From: Reticulitermes lucifugus
Lineage: Eukaryota > Arthropoda > Insecta > Blattodea > Rhinotermitidae
DNA: 64,000 bases
Direction of reading: 5' to 3'
Assembly (NCBI GenBank): GCA_026260175.1
Contig: JAKCWW010000472.1
Span: 41,356-105,355, forward strand
Of this stretch, positions 32,936 to 44,215 are shown piece after piece (within the stretch, counting starts at the first letter, position 1; the number at the start of each line of letters is the position of its first letter). A program made the translations under genes and the position numbers. The notes beneath the pieces are model-generated. The model made no database searches and was not told the origin of the DNA. It saw only the letters and a program-made list of their open reading frames with translations.

Positions 32936-33764
32936 TGTTACTTCGTACTGTTCGTTACGGAATTGGGAACTTTGATTTTAACAAAGGGAGATGAAAGCAG
33001 GCTACAGTTTGCTGAAGTGGTTGTGTTCAGAAGTGTGGAGGGGTATCTGTTCGTTAGGATAAGGCGAATAATGATATTAGAAAAGAAAAACTATGTTTGT
33101 TATAAGAGACAATACTTTTGAACAGATAGAGGCGATCGGATTACGGAGATGAAACGTTACAAAATTATTGCATCTGATTGCAGTCTCTATTCTCGATGAA
33201 GAACATATACTTAACCTATTTGTAGATCTGGTAAACCTTGGACTGAAGTTGAAACGTTGTCCTTGAAAGGCAGAAGAAATGGAAAAGTAAAGTCAAGTGA
33301 AATTATGTTTTTTCTGAGATCTCTAGCCGAAGGTATGCAGGCTAGCTTCTTTGATAATCCTACTGCACTTTTCTTATTGTGGAGTTGTCTTTTTTAGTAC
33401 ATTGAAGCTATCGATTCCTTCCTGTGAAACCCCAGGCATTTGTCGCTTACTAGGTAGGCCTACTTCAGTGTCTACACTTTGAAGCAGTCTTTGTGCATTA
33501 GCACTTAGTTTGTACTCGTTGCAAAAGCAACACGAAGTGTTAAGCTGCTAGTCATGATATGTTTAGGTGTGTTTTGTTAATAATTTCTGTAATCCTGTAC
33601 TAGTTACGTCAGGTCTGTGTATCCAGTCTCATTCAGCGGAGCTCTGTAGGACACATTTCGAGCAATCTTGTTATTGTGATCTGCATTCAGTTTTGTTGAA
33701 CCATTTTTATTTTAAGTTTAGTTGGAATTATTAAACATGCACTGCATAAGGAGAAATCGGGGTG
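32936..33764. other. no supported feature
   Basis: Nothing recognised. Confidence 0.5.
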
Positions 33765-34015
33765 ACTGGTTGGTATGTGACTAGGCTACGGCCTGAATGA
33801 CAGGAATTTGGGTTCAATTCCCGACAGCGGCTTGAGACATTTCTCTTCTTCAGAACGTCCAGGCTGTCTCTGAGGCACACCCAAGGGTACAGGTGGCTCT
33901 TTTTCCAGGAGCTGTAGCTAACCATTTATCCCCGTCTAATGATGCCGAGGTTAAGGATGCATGGAGCTATATCACAGCTCCCGCATATACATTGATGGCG
34001 TGGTGCTTTATTGAA
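33765..34015 (+). mobile_element. SINE family C copy
   Basis: gactggttggtatgtgacta, ggctacggcctgaatgacag, ggttcaattcccgacagcgg (box B), then cttcagaacgtccaggctgt, ctctgaggcacacccaag, parallel to 47.8 kb. The 3' part (gatgccgaggttaaggatgc) resembles the 31.3 kb copy. Confidence 0.75.
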
Positions 34016-34599
34016 CACAGGGTAGAATTTGCCTTTTTTTTTGCGTTTACGCTGCTTAATGGTATAAATAAAGTTTTATTTGATTTTGACGTCATGGTGG
34101 AGGTACAATGCAGTTTGGTCAGAAGTAACTGTCCAACAGAATCATAAAATGCTTTACTATTTTATGTGTCATCATGTGGTACTGACATATCGACACAAAG
34201 AATTAACGGTACAGGGGTGCGTAGGTACGGTCGGTTAAGTCGTGTGGTATTTAGCTGCGTTGTTTGTTTGTTCCGTCGAATCATATGCGGGGACAGAACA
34301 TTGAAGTAGAATGCTTAGCACTCCTTATTCAAGAGAGTGTGGCTATTATAAGTGAGGTACTTCGTGGCTTTTTTCAGTCCAGACAAATACCATGGCAGTA
34401 CCTCGAATTAAGGCACGACTGCTTCCTACAACATTTGTCCCACCTCACTGTTCACTAATCATTCGAAACTATATAGTCTTCGGCTGTTGAGAGCGTTGTT
34501 AAATAAACGACGAATAAATAAACTATAATGTTTTATATGATAGGACGATTGCGTATGTTGAGATGGAGTTTTCAAATTACACACGGATTTCCTCAACAC
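34016..34599. other. no supported feature
   Basis: Nothing recognised. Confidence 0.5.
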
Positions 34600-34636
34600 G
34601 AATTGGTCGAGGCAAGAAGAAGTCTAAGAATCATAT

Positions 34637-34830
34637 TCTTAGGATTCTGGTCTTCTGGAACATGACGGTGCGTCAGTGGGTACTCGGTTTCCGACGCTTC
34701 GAAGGAAAGTAGTGCGTCTTTCAAGGGCATGGACTTCCTTCGAAACGTCTGGAGCCGATTACTCAGTGGCGCAACGTCATATCCCAGAAGGACGGAATCC
34801 TCAGCCACATCGCTGTGAAAACCTCAGACT
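34637..34830 (+). repeat. palindromic family E-related element
   Basis: Left half ggattctggtcttctggaac, atgacggtgcgtcagtgg, cgacgcttcgaagg; right half ccttcgaaacgtctggagc, cagtggcgcaacgtcatatc, ccagaaggacggaatcctc. Inverted copies with about 15-20% difference. The right edge (cacatcgctgtgaaaacctc) is shared with copies at 54.1 and 58.2 kb. Confidence 0.75.
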
Positions 34831-35189
34831 CGGACAGTCTTGCGCTGTTAGTATTTGTTTCGGAACTGCAATTTTATCGACGTAAATTCGCGTTTTGTGG
34901 TGTAGGTGGGTTTTACGGGTGATGTCACGTATAGGCCATTTCGAAAAGTGTGCCGTTTTTGTTGGTTAATTAAATCGTCAAGTCTGAAATAGTAGTTGTC
35001 AGATGGCGTTCGCGCGAAGTTTGTGCGTAAATTCTCGTTTGACAGTTAACAGCGTTTAAATAATTATGTTCATGTTAAATGTTAACAAGACAGTGGATCA
35101 TATATATGCTTTCAAGTTTCATATGAAACCTTTGGTGTATCTTAAAGATCTGGATCATTGGGACGATGGGGAACTAATTATCTTCGTGA

Positions 35190-35420
35190 CGGCGTCGTTT
35201 TTCAGAAGCTGATAATCTCTAATCTAAGAGAGTCTCGCCTATTACGGAACCCGAAAGTATATTACCGTGTTCAAAAGATCCCTTCACTGGATCCTGTACT
35301 GAGTCAGCTGTATCCAGTTTACAGTTACAGATTATCCTTTAAGCTTAATGTTGATATTATTCTCCCACTTACTCCTAGGTTTTTCGAGCGGTTTATTCCT
35401 GCCAGTTTTTACGACTAAAT
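35190..35420 (-). repeat. RTE-like C-terminus and tail, antisense
   Basis: agaagctgataatctctaat, ttacggaacccgaaagtata, ttaccgtgttcaaaagatcc, ctcctaggtttttcgagcgg. It matches the antisense of 43.9-44.1 kb with many changes. Confidence 0.65.
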
Positions 35421-35924
35421 TTTTTGAATGAGTTTTTTTATCTCATACTTGCTACGTGCTCATCCTTCATTCTCATCATTCATGACTGATCATTTGCACA
35501 CATTCGTTTTACTGACTTCCAATTTTTGTGTCCTGCGACTGTATGCTTACAGTTGCTAAAGACAATTTAGGATCGTGAAGGGTAGGTATACGTTGACTGG
35601 GGAGATATTTCAAGCCCACTTACAATATATACAGAGTTAGGCTAATGGTCTGTTCCCTCCGGACTGCGCTTCCTCCATTAGGAAGAGGTTGGTAGGTCTT
35701 GAGCGCAGAGTTTCCGGAGATTACGAACTCTTGATGTAGCTGACCTAATGGATGGACTTCCCCCAGTAGATGTTACAACTCACAGAAGCTTACAGCATGA
35801 TAACATCAGCATTCATTGTACAGTCCAGGAATTTAATTTATTTATTTATGGCTTATTTAACGGCCTTATCTTTAGCTTAGACTGTAGAGGGTGGAGTTAT
35901 TGGATGATTAACTAACTTAGTAGA
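35421..35924. other. no supported feature
   Basis: Nothing recognised. Confidence 0.5.
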
Positions 35925-36345
35925 ACACAGTCTTCAGCTATTCAAGAAATGCCTGCCTCCTTTATGGAACTCGAAGGCTCATTACTATGTTTAAAAGAGC
36001 TCGTCACTGGTCTATATCCTGAACCAGATGAATCCAGTCCACAACTCGCAATTCTCTTTTTTATGTTACATTTTAATATTATCCTCCCACCAACGTGTAG
36101 GTCTTCCAAGCGTTATCTTTCTTTCAGGTTTCCCAACCAGAACCATTTTTAATGCATTTCTCTTCTCCCCCATAGGTGCCACATGCCCAGCTCCTGTCAT
36201 CGTCCTTCATTTGATTACCCCAGTGATGAGGAGTACAAATCACGGAGCTATTCACGATGCAGTTTTATCCATCCTGCTGCTACAAACTCCTTCTTAGGTC
36301 CAAATTATTGTATCATTTTCAGAATCCTGTTCCATAACATCCTCA
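35925..36345 (-). pseudogene. RTE-like reverse transcriptase C-terminus, antisense relic
   Basis: The reverse complement follows the same order as 43.76-44.15 kb: the aggaggtatt-type segment, a gtactcctcatcactggggt segment (SS-P-I region), the ggcatgtggcacctatgggg segment (H-A-M-G), and the phenylalanine/proline tail. The direct strand shows ggtgccacatgcccagctcc, ccccagtgatgaggagtac and cgttatctttctttcaggtt. The frame is broken several times. It is the second-best copy of this element in the window. Confidence 0.75.
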
Positions 36346-36424
36346 GTCTATGGTTGGATGATTAATAATTAATGGAAGGGATGTAGAAGGATGGGATCAT
36401 GTGTTTGAACTGCTGTCTCGACAT

Positions 36425-36545
36425 TTTCGTACAGGGACTGAGAAAACCCACAGAAACCTTAGTACGATAGTCTCTGGTCCAGGATTTGAACGCGGAACGA
36501 CCTGATACGAAGCGGGAATGCCAACCACTCGACCGCGGCATACCT
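36425..36545 (-). mobile_element. tRNA-derived SINE head, a further family
   Basis: The reverse complement begins tgccgcggtcgagtggttgg (box A region), then a box B-like gcgttcaaatcctggacc about 45 nt later, followed by an unfamiliar body (ctgtgggttttctcagtccc). It differs from families A, B and C. Confidence 0.55.
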
Positions 36546-36919
36546 TCTTCACATTTTTCGTTTCAGTAAGATCCCGTCTAATACGTATTTTAACCCAAAC
36601 CTGGGTCTCACAAGCGTTTTTGTTTTAATTTAAGCAGTTTCTGCTACAATTTTGAATGCACTTCTCCCATCTCGTCTGCTCCTTAATTAATCGTGGTCAT
36701 AATACTGGGTATCTTACTGAGTGGGATCTCTTTTACAACGGGATGGCGGCTTGCGTGCGAAGGTGATGGTCATTGGACACGATAGGTAGTTGAGAAAATC
36801 CTGAATAAACAATCACGAACAGCCAAAAAGTGGTGGTCCTCCAGCTGAGGGGTTTGTGGGTAGTTAATTATCCCCTGCCATAAAAGACAGGCGTGTCACA
36901 TAGGCTTACCGGACTGTTC
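36546..36919. other. no supported feature
   Basis: Nothing recognised. Confidence 0.5.
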
Positions 36920-36995
36920 TGACACGGTAATAAACTTTCAGGTTCCGTATAATGTGGAGAATATCGTGACTAGCGAAGGGAATCTTAACTTCCCA
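36920..36995 (+). repeat. RTE-like 3' tail fragment
   Basis: ggtaataaactttcaggttc, cgtataatgtggagaatatc, gtgactagcgaaggg. Confidence 0.6.
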
Positions 36996-37309
36996 GTGTG
37001 AACTCGCTTGATGGAGGTGATTGATTGGTTAATAATTTCGGTTCAAGAATACGAATTGAGAAATTCATTATGTGGATTCCTCCGTCTGAAATCGGTGCAT
37101 TTCTCACACAGAGAAGGGGAAAACTTCAAGTTTAGTGACAACATAAAACAGCGTTTAAAAAAAGGATGGTTTCATATATTTCGGTCTTTAGGTGTTTATG
37201 GAAGGGACTGATGGTAACTGATTTTGGATTGCATCCTGACTGTGATTTATTAATTTGATCCACTTGTAATACCGACAGAATATTTTGTTTGCTACTGACG
37301 TACCTCTGT

Positions 37310-37380
37310 TGAGCTCCAGTGGGTAGCACTCGTGCTTTGTATTCGGGAGGTCCAGGTCTCAAATCGCTGCCTGCAGACCG
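37310..37380 (+). other. weak tRNA-like head
   Basis: gctccagtgggtagcactcg (box A-like) and ggtccaggtctcaaatcgct (box B-like) are about 30 nt apart. This is probably a worn SINE start. Confidence 0.3.
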
Positions 37381-37754
37381 GCTCTCATAACTGAGGTTTT
37401 TCTTGAGTCTCCTTACCGCCTCCTTAGCAGTACACAATAGTATATCAGATTAGGCTACGGCCGCTTCCTTTTACAGCTTTGCAGTTCATTAGTAATCCTG
37501 TCATTCGACGTTTCATAACTTTTAAGTTATTGAACTCACTCCACGGCACACAGGCCATCTTGAGAAGCCACCAAATGGTTTCTCAGCTTGTCAAGAAAGC
37601 CATTGCATTTTAGGTAACCCGAATGTCCATTGCGATTTTGACAAGAGCCCGCCGCGAGTCCTTGTAAGCCATATGTATCCCGTTTACACCTTCCCAGTGT
37701 AAGTTATTGAGAGAGTTGTGTGATTATTTTTGACGCCGCTTTCAGATTATGTAG

Positions 37755-37945
37755 CATAGATAAATGAAAGAATAAGACGCATTGGTGGGATATAACTGAC
37801 AGGGGAATACCACAGTACTCGGAGACGAACCTGCCCGAGTGCCATTTCGTCCACCACTAATCCCAAGTAGACTAGCCGGGGGTCGAACCCGCGACTTCGC
37901 AGTGAGAGGCCGGTGGCTAAGCGCCTGAGCCATGGCACGGTTCGA
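37755..37945 (-). mobile_element. SINE family B, antisense, tail missing
   Basis: gacaggggaataccacagta, ctcggagacgaacctgcccg, gccatttcgtccaccactaa, box B gggtcgaacccgcgac, head gcctgagccatggcacggtt. The aataagcc tail is absent. Confidence 0.8.
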
Positions 37946-39254
37946 CAGTTGATAATGGGTGAATGCATAAATGAGTGAATGGATAAATAAATAAAACTTT
38001 GTTTGTCTAATGACTTGTTAACAAATGTCGATAGAGATATTGTCTGACGCTAGTACAAGGGTGCGTTAATGGCAGGAATACGCAAGTGGGAAGTTTCAAT
38101 GAGGGAGACTGATGTTTTCCAGGAACAACGAAATCGACAGTTGTTTATGATTCACGTGGTTTATAGGTTAGCCCCCTGTTGTAATATAACCAACGTACGC
38201 ACAACAACGATAGATGTTTCACCTCAGCTTAAAGAAGACAACAAGGACTGGAAATTCGTATGGCAGCTGTGACCTTCTGACTACTTCTGAGGCCACAAAG
38301 CCAAGGTCTCGACTTCTGAAGGCATGGCTGTGTAAATGTAGATAAAAACAAAATAGTAATGACGCAAACAAGATTTCGAATTATCGGCTAGAGGCGATGA
38401 ATGGGGGAACTGTGTAGTGCCCTGGATGTACCAAAAGAGAAAAGTAAGTCGGGGGTCTAGAAGTACGTGGATGCACACACGCACACGCACACGGTTGGCA
38501 CCATGTGGTCTTTTCTTCACTGAGGAAGGACGTTGCAGTGTTAGCTAATTCTGGAGACTTTCTCGCCATAAGAGGGAATATAGCGTAACGTAACAATTGT
38601 GAGCGGTGAGCAGTTCTCTCGGTGTTGTTTAGTTACCTCGCGAACCGTAGGACTCACCGCAAAAGTGTATTTGATGTGAATATTGTTTAATTTTTCTCTA
38701 CAACTGATTCTGGAAATACTTTTTTGTCTCATAAATACTAGCGAATTTCGTTTCTGATTTGCACAGAAAAGCAAGGTATGGTGTCCCTTATTATCTTCCG
38801 GTTTTAACGGGGACTGCAATTTGGCCTTAAAATTTGGTGAACGTCACAAGTTACATATTTTTTGAAAATCCTTTTAGCAGTTCTGGAGTTGTTGCTTGCG
38901 AACTGATGACGTGGCGGAACTACTACGCCCATTTTTGCAACTGTTTGTTTTGAACGCGCCAAATACGTATAGAAACAGGGCTCGAATTCGTAATGCTTTA
39001 CCTCGACACTCTTGGCACCTCCTCATAGATTCCCGCATAGTTACAGTGATAAAGATACGTGTTCTTTTGCGTTTAAGGTATATTGACAGTTTGCAGAAAA
39101 GGCAGATATGAAATAACTCACAGGTTTAGTCTCCAAGTAAAGGCTGATCAAGTCTTACACTCGTAATTTCTCTCTGCATATTTGTAGACCTGTATACTCG
39201 TAAAAGGATAAAGCTTACTAGACTGTCGTTATGTATGTCAGAAGTCTGCTTTGG
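37946..39254. other. no supported feature
   Basis: Includes a short gcacacacgcacacgcacac run near 38473. Nothing else is recognised. Confidence 0.5.
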
Positions 39255-39440
39255 TGGTGATTACGAAGAGGGGCAGCAGATACCCCCGGGAAAGACCCGG
39301 TACCCATTGTATAGGAGGCTGGGTGGGCCCTAGGGCCGATCCTGACGGATGTGGAAAATCTCTCCCCCACTGGGGTTCGAACCCCGAACCGCCTAGCCCA
39401 TAGCGAGTCCCTATACCGACTACTCTATCCCGGCCCCGCG
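39255..39440 (-). mobile_element. SINE family C, antisense copy
   Basis: The reverse complement starts ggggccgggatagagtagtc, ggtatagggactcgctatgg, ggggttcgaaccccagtggg, and ends with the attgcccctctt-type tail seen reversed at 39255. The box A and box B outline is intact. Confidence 0.85.
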
Positions 39441-39559
39441 CAAAACTGTTCGTAATCTGATAGTGTCACTTCGCATCGTCTTTTCTATAAAATCGTACTG
39501 ATCGGAAACTGATCTTTTTAAGCACGTTCGCAAAATTGCGAAAAGCGACTATTAGCTTG

Positions 39560-39725
39560 TCTTGCCTGTCTGTCTGTCTGTCTGTCTGTCCGTCCGCATG
39601 GAATATCTCGGCTCCCACTGGACGGATTTTCATTAAATGTGATATTGGAGTATTTTTTTGAAAATCGGTCGAGAAAATTCAAGTTTCATTAAAATCTGAC
39701 AAGAATAACGGGTACTTTACATGAA
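39560..39725 (+). repeat. family I repeat with GTCT microsatellite head
   Basis: gtctgtctgtctgtctgtcc, tggacggattttcattaaat, gaaaattcaagtttcattaa, taacgggtactttac. Confidence 0.65.
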
Positions 39726-40130
39726 GACCTACATACATTTATGATAACATCTCGCTTAATTTTCTAGGAATGAGATGTTTCGGGCAAAAGTTGTAGATAA
39801 AATCAAAACACATTTTATGCTCAGTAACTGTTTTCCGAAAATCACACCGTTTATGAAAGAATGTGGAAACGTGGTAGAGCCAGACAGGCCACAGATGACA
39901 ATATAAATAGGAGGCATGCGCTTTGCATGCTGGATAACTAAAGCTACAAACACACACTCAGAATATGTAATACGTATTGCTTTTCCACGGCAAGAATGGT
40001 TACGCGAACGCACTTAACTATTGCGTTATCCATACATTACCTGTGTTGTGTCATCTGCAGGTGACAAGCTTTGGAGGTACCTAAACCGATGAGTCTGTTA
40101 AAAGTAGAAACTTGTAGTCCCTGCTGACGT
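39726..40130. other. no supported feature
   Basis: Nothing recognised. Confidence 0.5.
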
Positions 40131-40151
40131 GAGTGGGTGTCTTCCGATCTT

Positions 40152-40204
40152 CTAACTTGAAGACGGAAACAGATGTAATATCCGAAACGTTGGTGTCCTG
40201 TTAG
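40152..40204 (+). ncRNA. hammerhead-like motif H7, degenerate
   Basis: ctaac and gttag can form stem I. The core reads UUGAAGA (first C changed), stem II is GGA/UCC, then GAAAC, a loop GUUGGU, GUC. Two unpaired bases follow GUC before stem I, so the fold is imperfect. Adjacent sequence (gatgatggacaacgtccaga) is not a recognised coding region. Confidence 0.4.
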
Positions 40205-40210
40205 TGTTTT

Positions 40211-40690
40211 GTTCTTAATACTAGATGATGGACAACGTCCAGAAACCTGGAAATCCTGAATGCAGACGCAACTGCCATCGTTAGAACTGTTTCCAATTGA
40301 GGGACATTCTGATTGATTTCAGGCGATATATAATTATCCATGTGTAATAGTAATTGTTCGTTTAAATGTGGGAACTTAGCTACTAGGCAAACCTCCCAGG
40401 TTAAATTTACAAAGAAATCAAACGGGCTTTCAATTTTACCCTTCTCTGCGTATAAAATTTCTAAGTAGGCTTGCTTGTAGCGTGTCAGATTGTTGCTCTA
40501 TCGAACTTCCATTAGTCACGCCGTTGAAAGATTGCTTGCAAACGGAAACAGTTTTCAGATTTATAATTTTGTGAAACTGCTTCATTGTGAGTCCATAATT
40601 AAGCTTTCCTGTCCACTACTCAGGGAATCAGTTGACCCTTTGAAGCATGAAATTTATGTAAATAATATTTAAAAATCAAGCCTCTGCTGT
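40211..40690. other. no supported feature
   Basis: Nothing recognised. Confidence 0.5.
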
Positions 40691-40694
40691 ACAC

Positions 40695-40825
40695 AAAACA
40701 CACCACATCTTCACTACAAAACCGAGCACTTAATGCTGTTTCGGGAGTTTAGTCAGAGACTCATACGAAACCCTCCTGCACACTGTGCGGGCAGAATGCG
40801 GAGTTATGAATGTGAAAGGAGGGTA
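40695..40825 (-). repeat. family G repeat
   Basis: Antisense: catcttcactacaaaaccga, gcacttaatgctgtttcggg, gactcatacgaaaccctcct, gcagaatgcggagttatgaa. Confidence 0.7.
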
Positions 40826-41010
40826 CAGTAATCGTAGTGCTTTACATGTTTCTAGCTCGCGGTTGCTGAGAACCTGTGACATCACACTCGGTGTCCACTT
40901 ATGATTCAGAAAACCTTTGCGTGCCAGCATTTATTCCTGTCGAATACTTACAAGAATTCACCACGGAAAAGTAATTTACTGAGGGTCACTCCTTTGTATT
41001 CTTCGTAAGT

Positions 41011-41325
41011 GTGTAGTGCAGTGGTTCTCAAAGGGTGTGCCGCGGCACACTGTTATGCCGCGTGTTCCGATAGGTCTGCCGAGAAAATTTGGTTCTTGTA
41101 TTATTGCACATAATAGAAAATTCGTAAATAATTTTGTTTAAAATAAATTGTACTCGCACATACGTAGCGTGGGTTACGTACAGTAGTCGCAGAATAATCA
41201 TCCTCCGCATCTCGCATGCGCGAGTCTCCGACTGTCTCGCAGTTTTGCCAACAGAAACATTCCCACGCAGCAAGGAATACTGTGTCGTGAGCAAAAAAAA
41301 AAGTTTGAGAACCGCTGGTGTAGTG
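41011..41325 (+). mobile_element. hAT MITE with exact 8-bp duplication
   Basis: GTGTAGTG at 41011-41018 and 41318-41325 flanks a 299-bp body that starts CAGTGGTTCTCAAAG and ends GTTTGAGAACCGCTG. The CAGTGGTTCTCAAA terminus is a widespread hAT signature. The subterminal part gtgtgccgcggcacac is itself a palindrome. There is no transposase; it depends on an autonomous hAT elsewhere. Confidence 0.95.
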
Positions 41326-41439
41326 TGATTAGGTCTTCATTTATGTTATACAACACACTGTTAAAACGTCGTGTGAGTTTTCTGTTTAAAGCGATAACAA
41401 ATGGGAAATGCATTCAAAAATTTCTCCTGATACCGTGAG

Positions 41440-41965
41440 CGGAAGAGGCCACTTGGGAAACCAAGATATGGATGGGAGAGTAATATTAAAATAGAAGGTA
41501 ACAGGTGTGCGAGGGTGTGGACTAGATTTGTCTGATTCCGATAGGAACTAGTGACGTGCTGTTTGTTTTTATTGTTAGTGGTTTGTTTAACGACGCTGTT
41601 AGTATTACAGTATTACAGGCCTGTAATGTCGACCGGTGGGGTGACTGGTAACAGACGAATGGGAAACGATTTGGAAGGAACCGGTAATTACTCAGTCGAG
41701 ATACCGTCTTGGCATTTGCGTAGAGTGAGGAATGCTACGAAAAGCTTGGTCATAGCAGCCCGTGTCCTGGCCAAAATTCTAAGCAGACGCCACTCGAATA
41801 CAAGTAGGCGTATAGAGCCTTACCGCTACACTGCCCTGCCTGGTGGCGAGGTCCTGTGATCGCAGTAGTTAGTCTTCGAGCGTCATCAAAGGAAGGGAAC
41901 TTCTCGACCAGCTGAGGGACTATTAAATATCACAAGGATTCTGCTCCACGGAGTTTGATAGCTGT
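41440..41965 (+). pseudogene. RTE-like C-terminus and 3' tail, decayed
   Basis: gaggccacttgggaaaccaa, gatatggatgggagagtaat, attaaaatagaaggtaacag at the left and gggaacttctcgaccagctg, agggactattaaatatcaca, ggattctgctccacggagtt at the right match 43.97-44.19 kb. Between about 41560 and 41860 the match is lost and an unrelated 102-codon open run lies there, so something may be inserted. Confidence 0.65.
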
Positions 41966-41984
41966 ACAAAGTAAATAAATGTTT

Positions 41985-42285
41985 TTTCATTTGAAGTTTT
42001 TGAGCTCATCACGGCGGTGGATTTTGGCATCAATGTTTTCTGTGATGTGACTCCAAGTATTTTGGTAGAATAGAGACCAACAATTCGAGTAACTTGCTCT
42101 TTCTATATTCAACGTAGAAGAGAACCGTGGTTCTTCTGCCCTGAAGATGGAGTCGGTTGTTATTCTGAAATATTGCTTCCTGTATCTAGAGCTCTTTTTT
42201 CATGAAGCTGGAGGCAGCAGGTACCTCTGAAAAGTTTCAGCTTATAAACCAAACCACACGATGTCTCATCCCGGCTAATCAGGAA
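41985..42285 (+). repeat. palindromic family E-related copy
   Basis: ggcggtggattttggcatca, tctgtgatgtgactccaagt on the left; ctgccctgaagatggagtcg, tgaagctggaggcagcaggt, caaaccacacgatgtctcat on the right. Confidence 0.6.
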
Positions 42286-42690
42286 CATGTTTGAGCAGCA
42301 GGTTACAATCTCCAACTACTCAGTTGGTTCCTTTTATTAAATCTTTCCCTGTACTGACATTGAAGAATTTTGTTTTGACGCCTGCTGGCTAAATGGAACT
42401 TTACCAAATATCTCGAGAACGTATAATGTACCGAAATACATTACTTACAGTATATATCGTTTTGATCTGCCACGTCTGTTCCACACATTTTTGTGTCCGG
42501 TGAACGTATACCGCAATGCTGTGAAGAAGAATAAGAGCACGACTTTCGCGGATTTGACGCCGTGCGTGCATTTCGGTACCTATCTGCCAGAAGGCACATC
42601 TTCATACGTTAGAGTTTTTTTCCCCCCTCCTGTCGCTCCTTGCGGAGCATAGGGCCTCTTTCAGAGGTTTCTTGGTCTGGAAGTGTGCAT
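42286..42690. other. no supported feature before the large gap
   Basis: The last 90 bases before the gap (tcctgtcgctccttgcggag, ggcctctttcagaggtttct) look like repeat sequence but I cannot assign them. Confidence 0.35.
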
Positions 42691-43558
42691 NNNNNNNNNN
42701 NNNNNNNNNNNNNNNNNNNNNNNNNNNNNNNNNNNNNNNNNNNNNNNNNNNNNNNNNNNNNNNNNNNNNNNNNNNNNNNNNNNNNNNNNNNNNNNNNNNN
42801 NNNNNNNNNNNNNNNNNNNNNNNNNNNNNNNNNNNNNNNNNNNNNNNNNNNNNNNNNNNNNNNNNNNNNNNNNNNNNNNNNNNNNNNNNNNNNNNNNNNN
42901 NNNNNNNNNNNNNNNNNNNNNNNNNNNNNNNNNNNNNNNNNNNNNNNNNNNNNNNNNNNNNNNNNNNNNNNNNNNNNNNNNNNNNNNNNNNNNNNNNNNN
43001 NNNNNNNNNNNNNNNNNNNNNNNNNNNNNNNNNNNNNNNNNNNNNNNNNNNNNNNNNNNNNNNNNNNNNNNNNNNNNNNNNNNNNNNNNNNNNNNNNNNN
43101 NNNNNNNNNNNNNNNNNNNNNNNNNNNNNNNNNNNNNNNNNNNNNNNNNNNNNNNNNNNNNNNNNNNNNNNNNNNNNNNNNNNNNNNNNNNNNNNNNNNN
43201 NNNNNNNNNNNNNNNNNNNNNNNNNNNNNNNNNNNNNNNNNNNNNNNNNNNNNNNNNNNNNNNNNNNNNNNNNNNNNNNNNNNNNNNNNNNNNNNNNNNN
43301 NNNNNNNNNNNNNNNNNNNNNNNNNNNNNNNNNNNNNNNNNNNNNNNNNNNNNNNNNNNNNNNNNNNNNNNNNNNNNNNNNNNNNNNNNNNNNNNNNNNN
43401 NNNNNNNNNNNNNNNNNNNNNNNNNNNNNNNNNNNNNNNNNNNNNNNNNNNNNNNNNNNNNNNNNNNNNNNNNNNNNNNNNNNNNNNNNNNNNNNNNNNN
43501 NNNNNNNNNNNNNNNNNNNNNNNNNNNNNNNNNNNNNNNNNNNNNNNNNNNNNNNNNN
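42691..43558. other. assembly gap, 868 N
   Basis: The gap ends directly in the RTE-like coding relic, so part of that element probably lies within it. Confidence 0.95.
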
Positions 43559-44215
43559 ATTCAGGAAGAAATTAAGAGCAGATTGAATTCGGGGAATGCT
43601 TGTTATCATTCGGTGCAGGATTTTCTGCCTTCCAGTTTGGTATCCAAAAATACAGAGATTGAGATATACAGGTCTATAATTTTGCCTGTTATTTGTATGG
43701 GTGTGAAATTTGGTCTCTCACACTGAGGGAGGAATATAGGTTGAGGGTGTTCGAGAATAGGGTGCTGAGGAGGATATTCGGGCCTAAGACGGACGAGGTA
43801 ACAGGGGAGTGGAGCAGACTAATAAAGAGGAACTCAATGATCTGTACTCATCACCAAATATTATTCGGGTGATCAAATCAAGCAGAATGAGATGGGCGGG
43901 GCATGTAGCACGTATGGGTGAGGTGAGAGGTGCATACAAGATTTTGGTGGGGAGACGTGAGGGAAGGAGACCACTTGGAAGACCCATGCATAGATGGGAG
44001 GATAATGTTAAAATGGACCTTCAAGAAGTGGGATGGGAGGGCGTGGTCTGGATTGTTATGGCTCAGGATAGGAACAGGTGGCGGGCTCTTGTGAATGCGG
44101 TAATGAACCTTCGGATTCCGTAAAACGCGGGGAATTTCTTGACTAGCTGAGGACCTGTTAGCTTCTCAAGAAGGACTGTGCTCCATGGAGTTAGTTGGTT
44201 AGTTAGTTAGCAGTT
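43559..44215 (+). pseudogene. RTE-like non-LTR reverse transcriptase, C-terminal part and 3' tail
   Basis: The best copy in the window. The first frame (43561-43726) gives EIKSRLNSGNACYHSVQDFL then EIEIYRSIILPV, the segment after the RT palm where an endonuclease-RT polypeptide enters its thumb. A frameshift leads to LRVFENRVLRRIFGPK, and a second frame (43809-44123) gives [57 protein letters not shown] and ends [10 protein letters not shown][10 protein letters not shown] and RPLGRPxxRWED are typical of RTE and related non-LTR elements. The 3' tail (gcggggaatttcttgactag, tgctccatggagttag) ends in a GTTA/TTAG run at 44188-44210. It is inactive because of frameshifts and the lost 5' part. It replicates by target-primed reverse transcription when intact. 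Confidence 0.85.

Noticed and set aside
38050-38270. Short open frame with MAGIRKWEVSMRETDVFQEQ
   Set aside because: 67 codons, no domain, no repeat; indistinguishable from chance.
42602-43726. Open frames of 300 or more codons around 42.6-43.7 kb
   Set aside because: They are almost entirely N from the 868-base gap; only the last part (from 43559) is real RTE-like coding sequence.
44188-44210. Telomere-like repeat
   Set aside because: The unit is GTTA/TTAG, not the insect TTAGG, and it forms the normal 3' tail of the RTE-like element.
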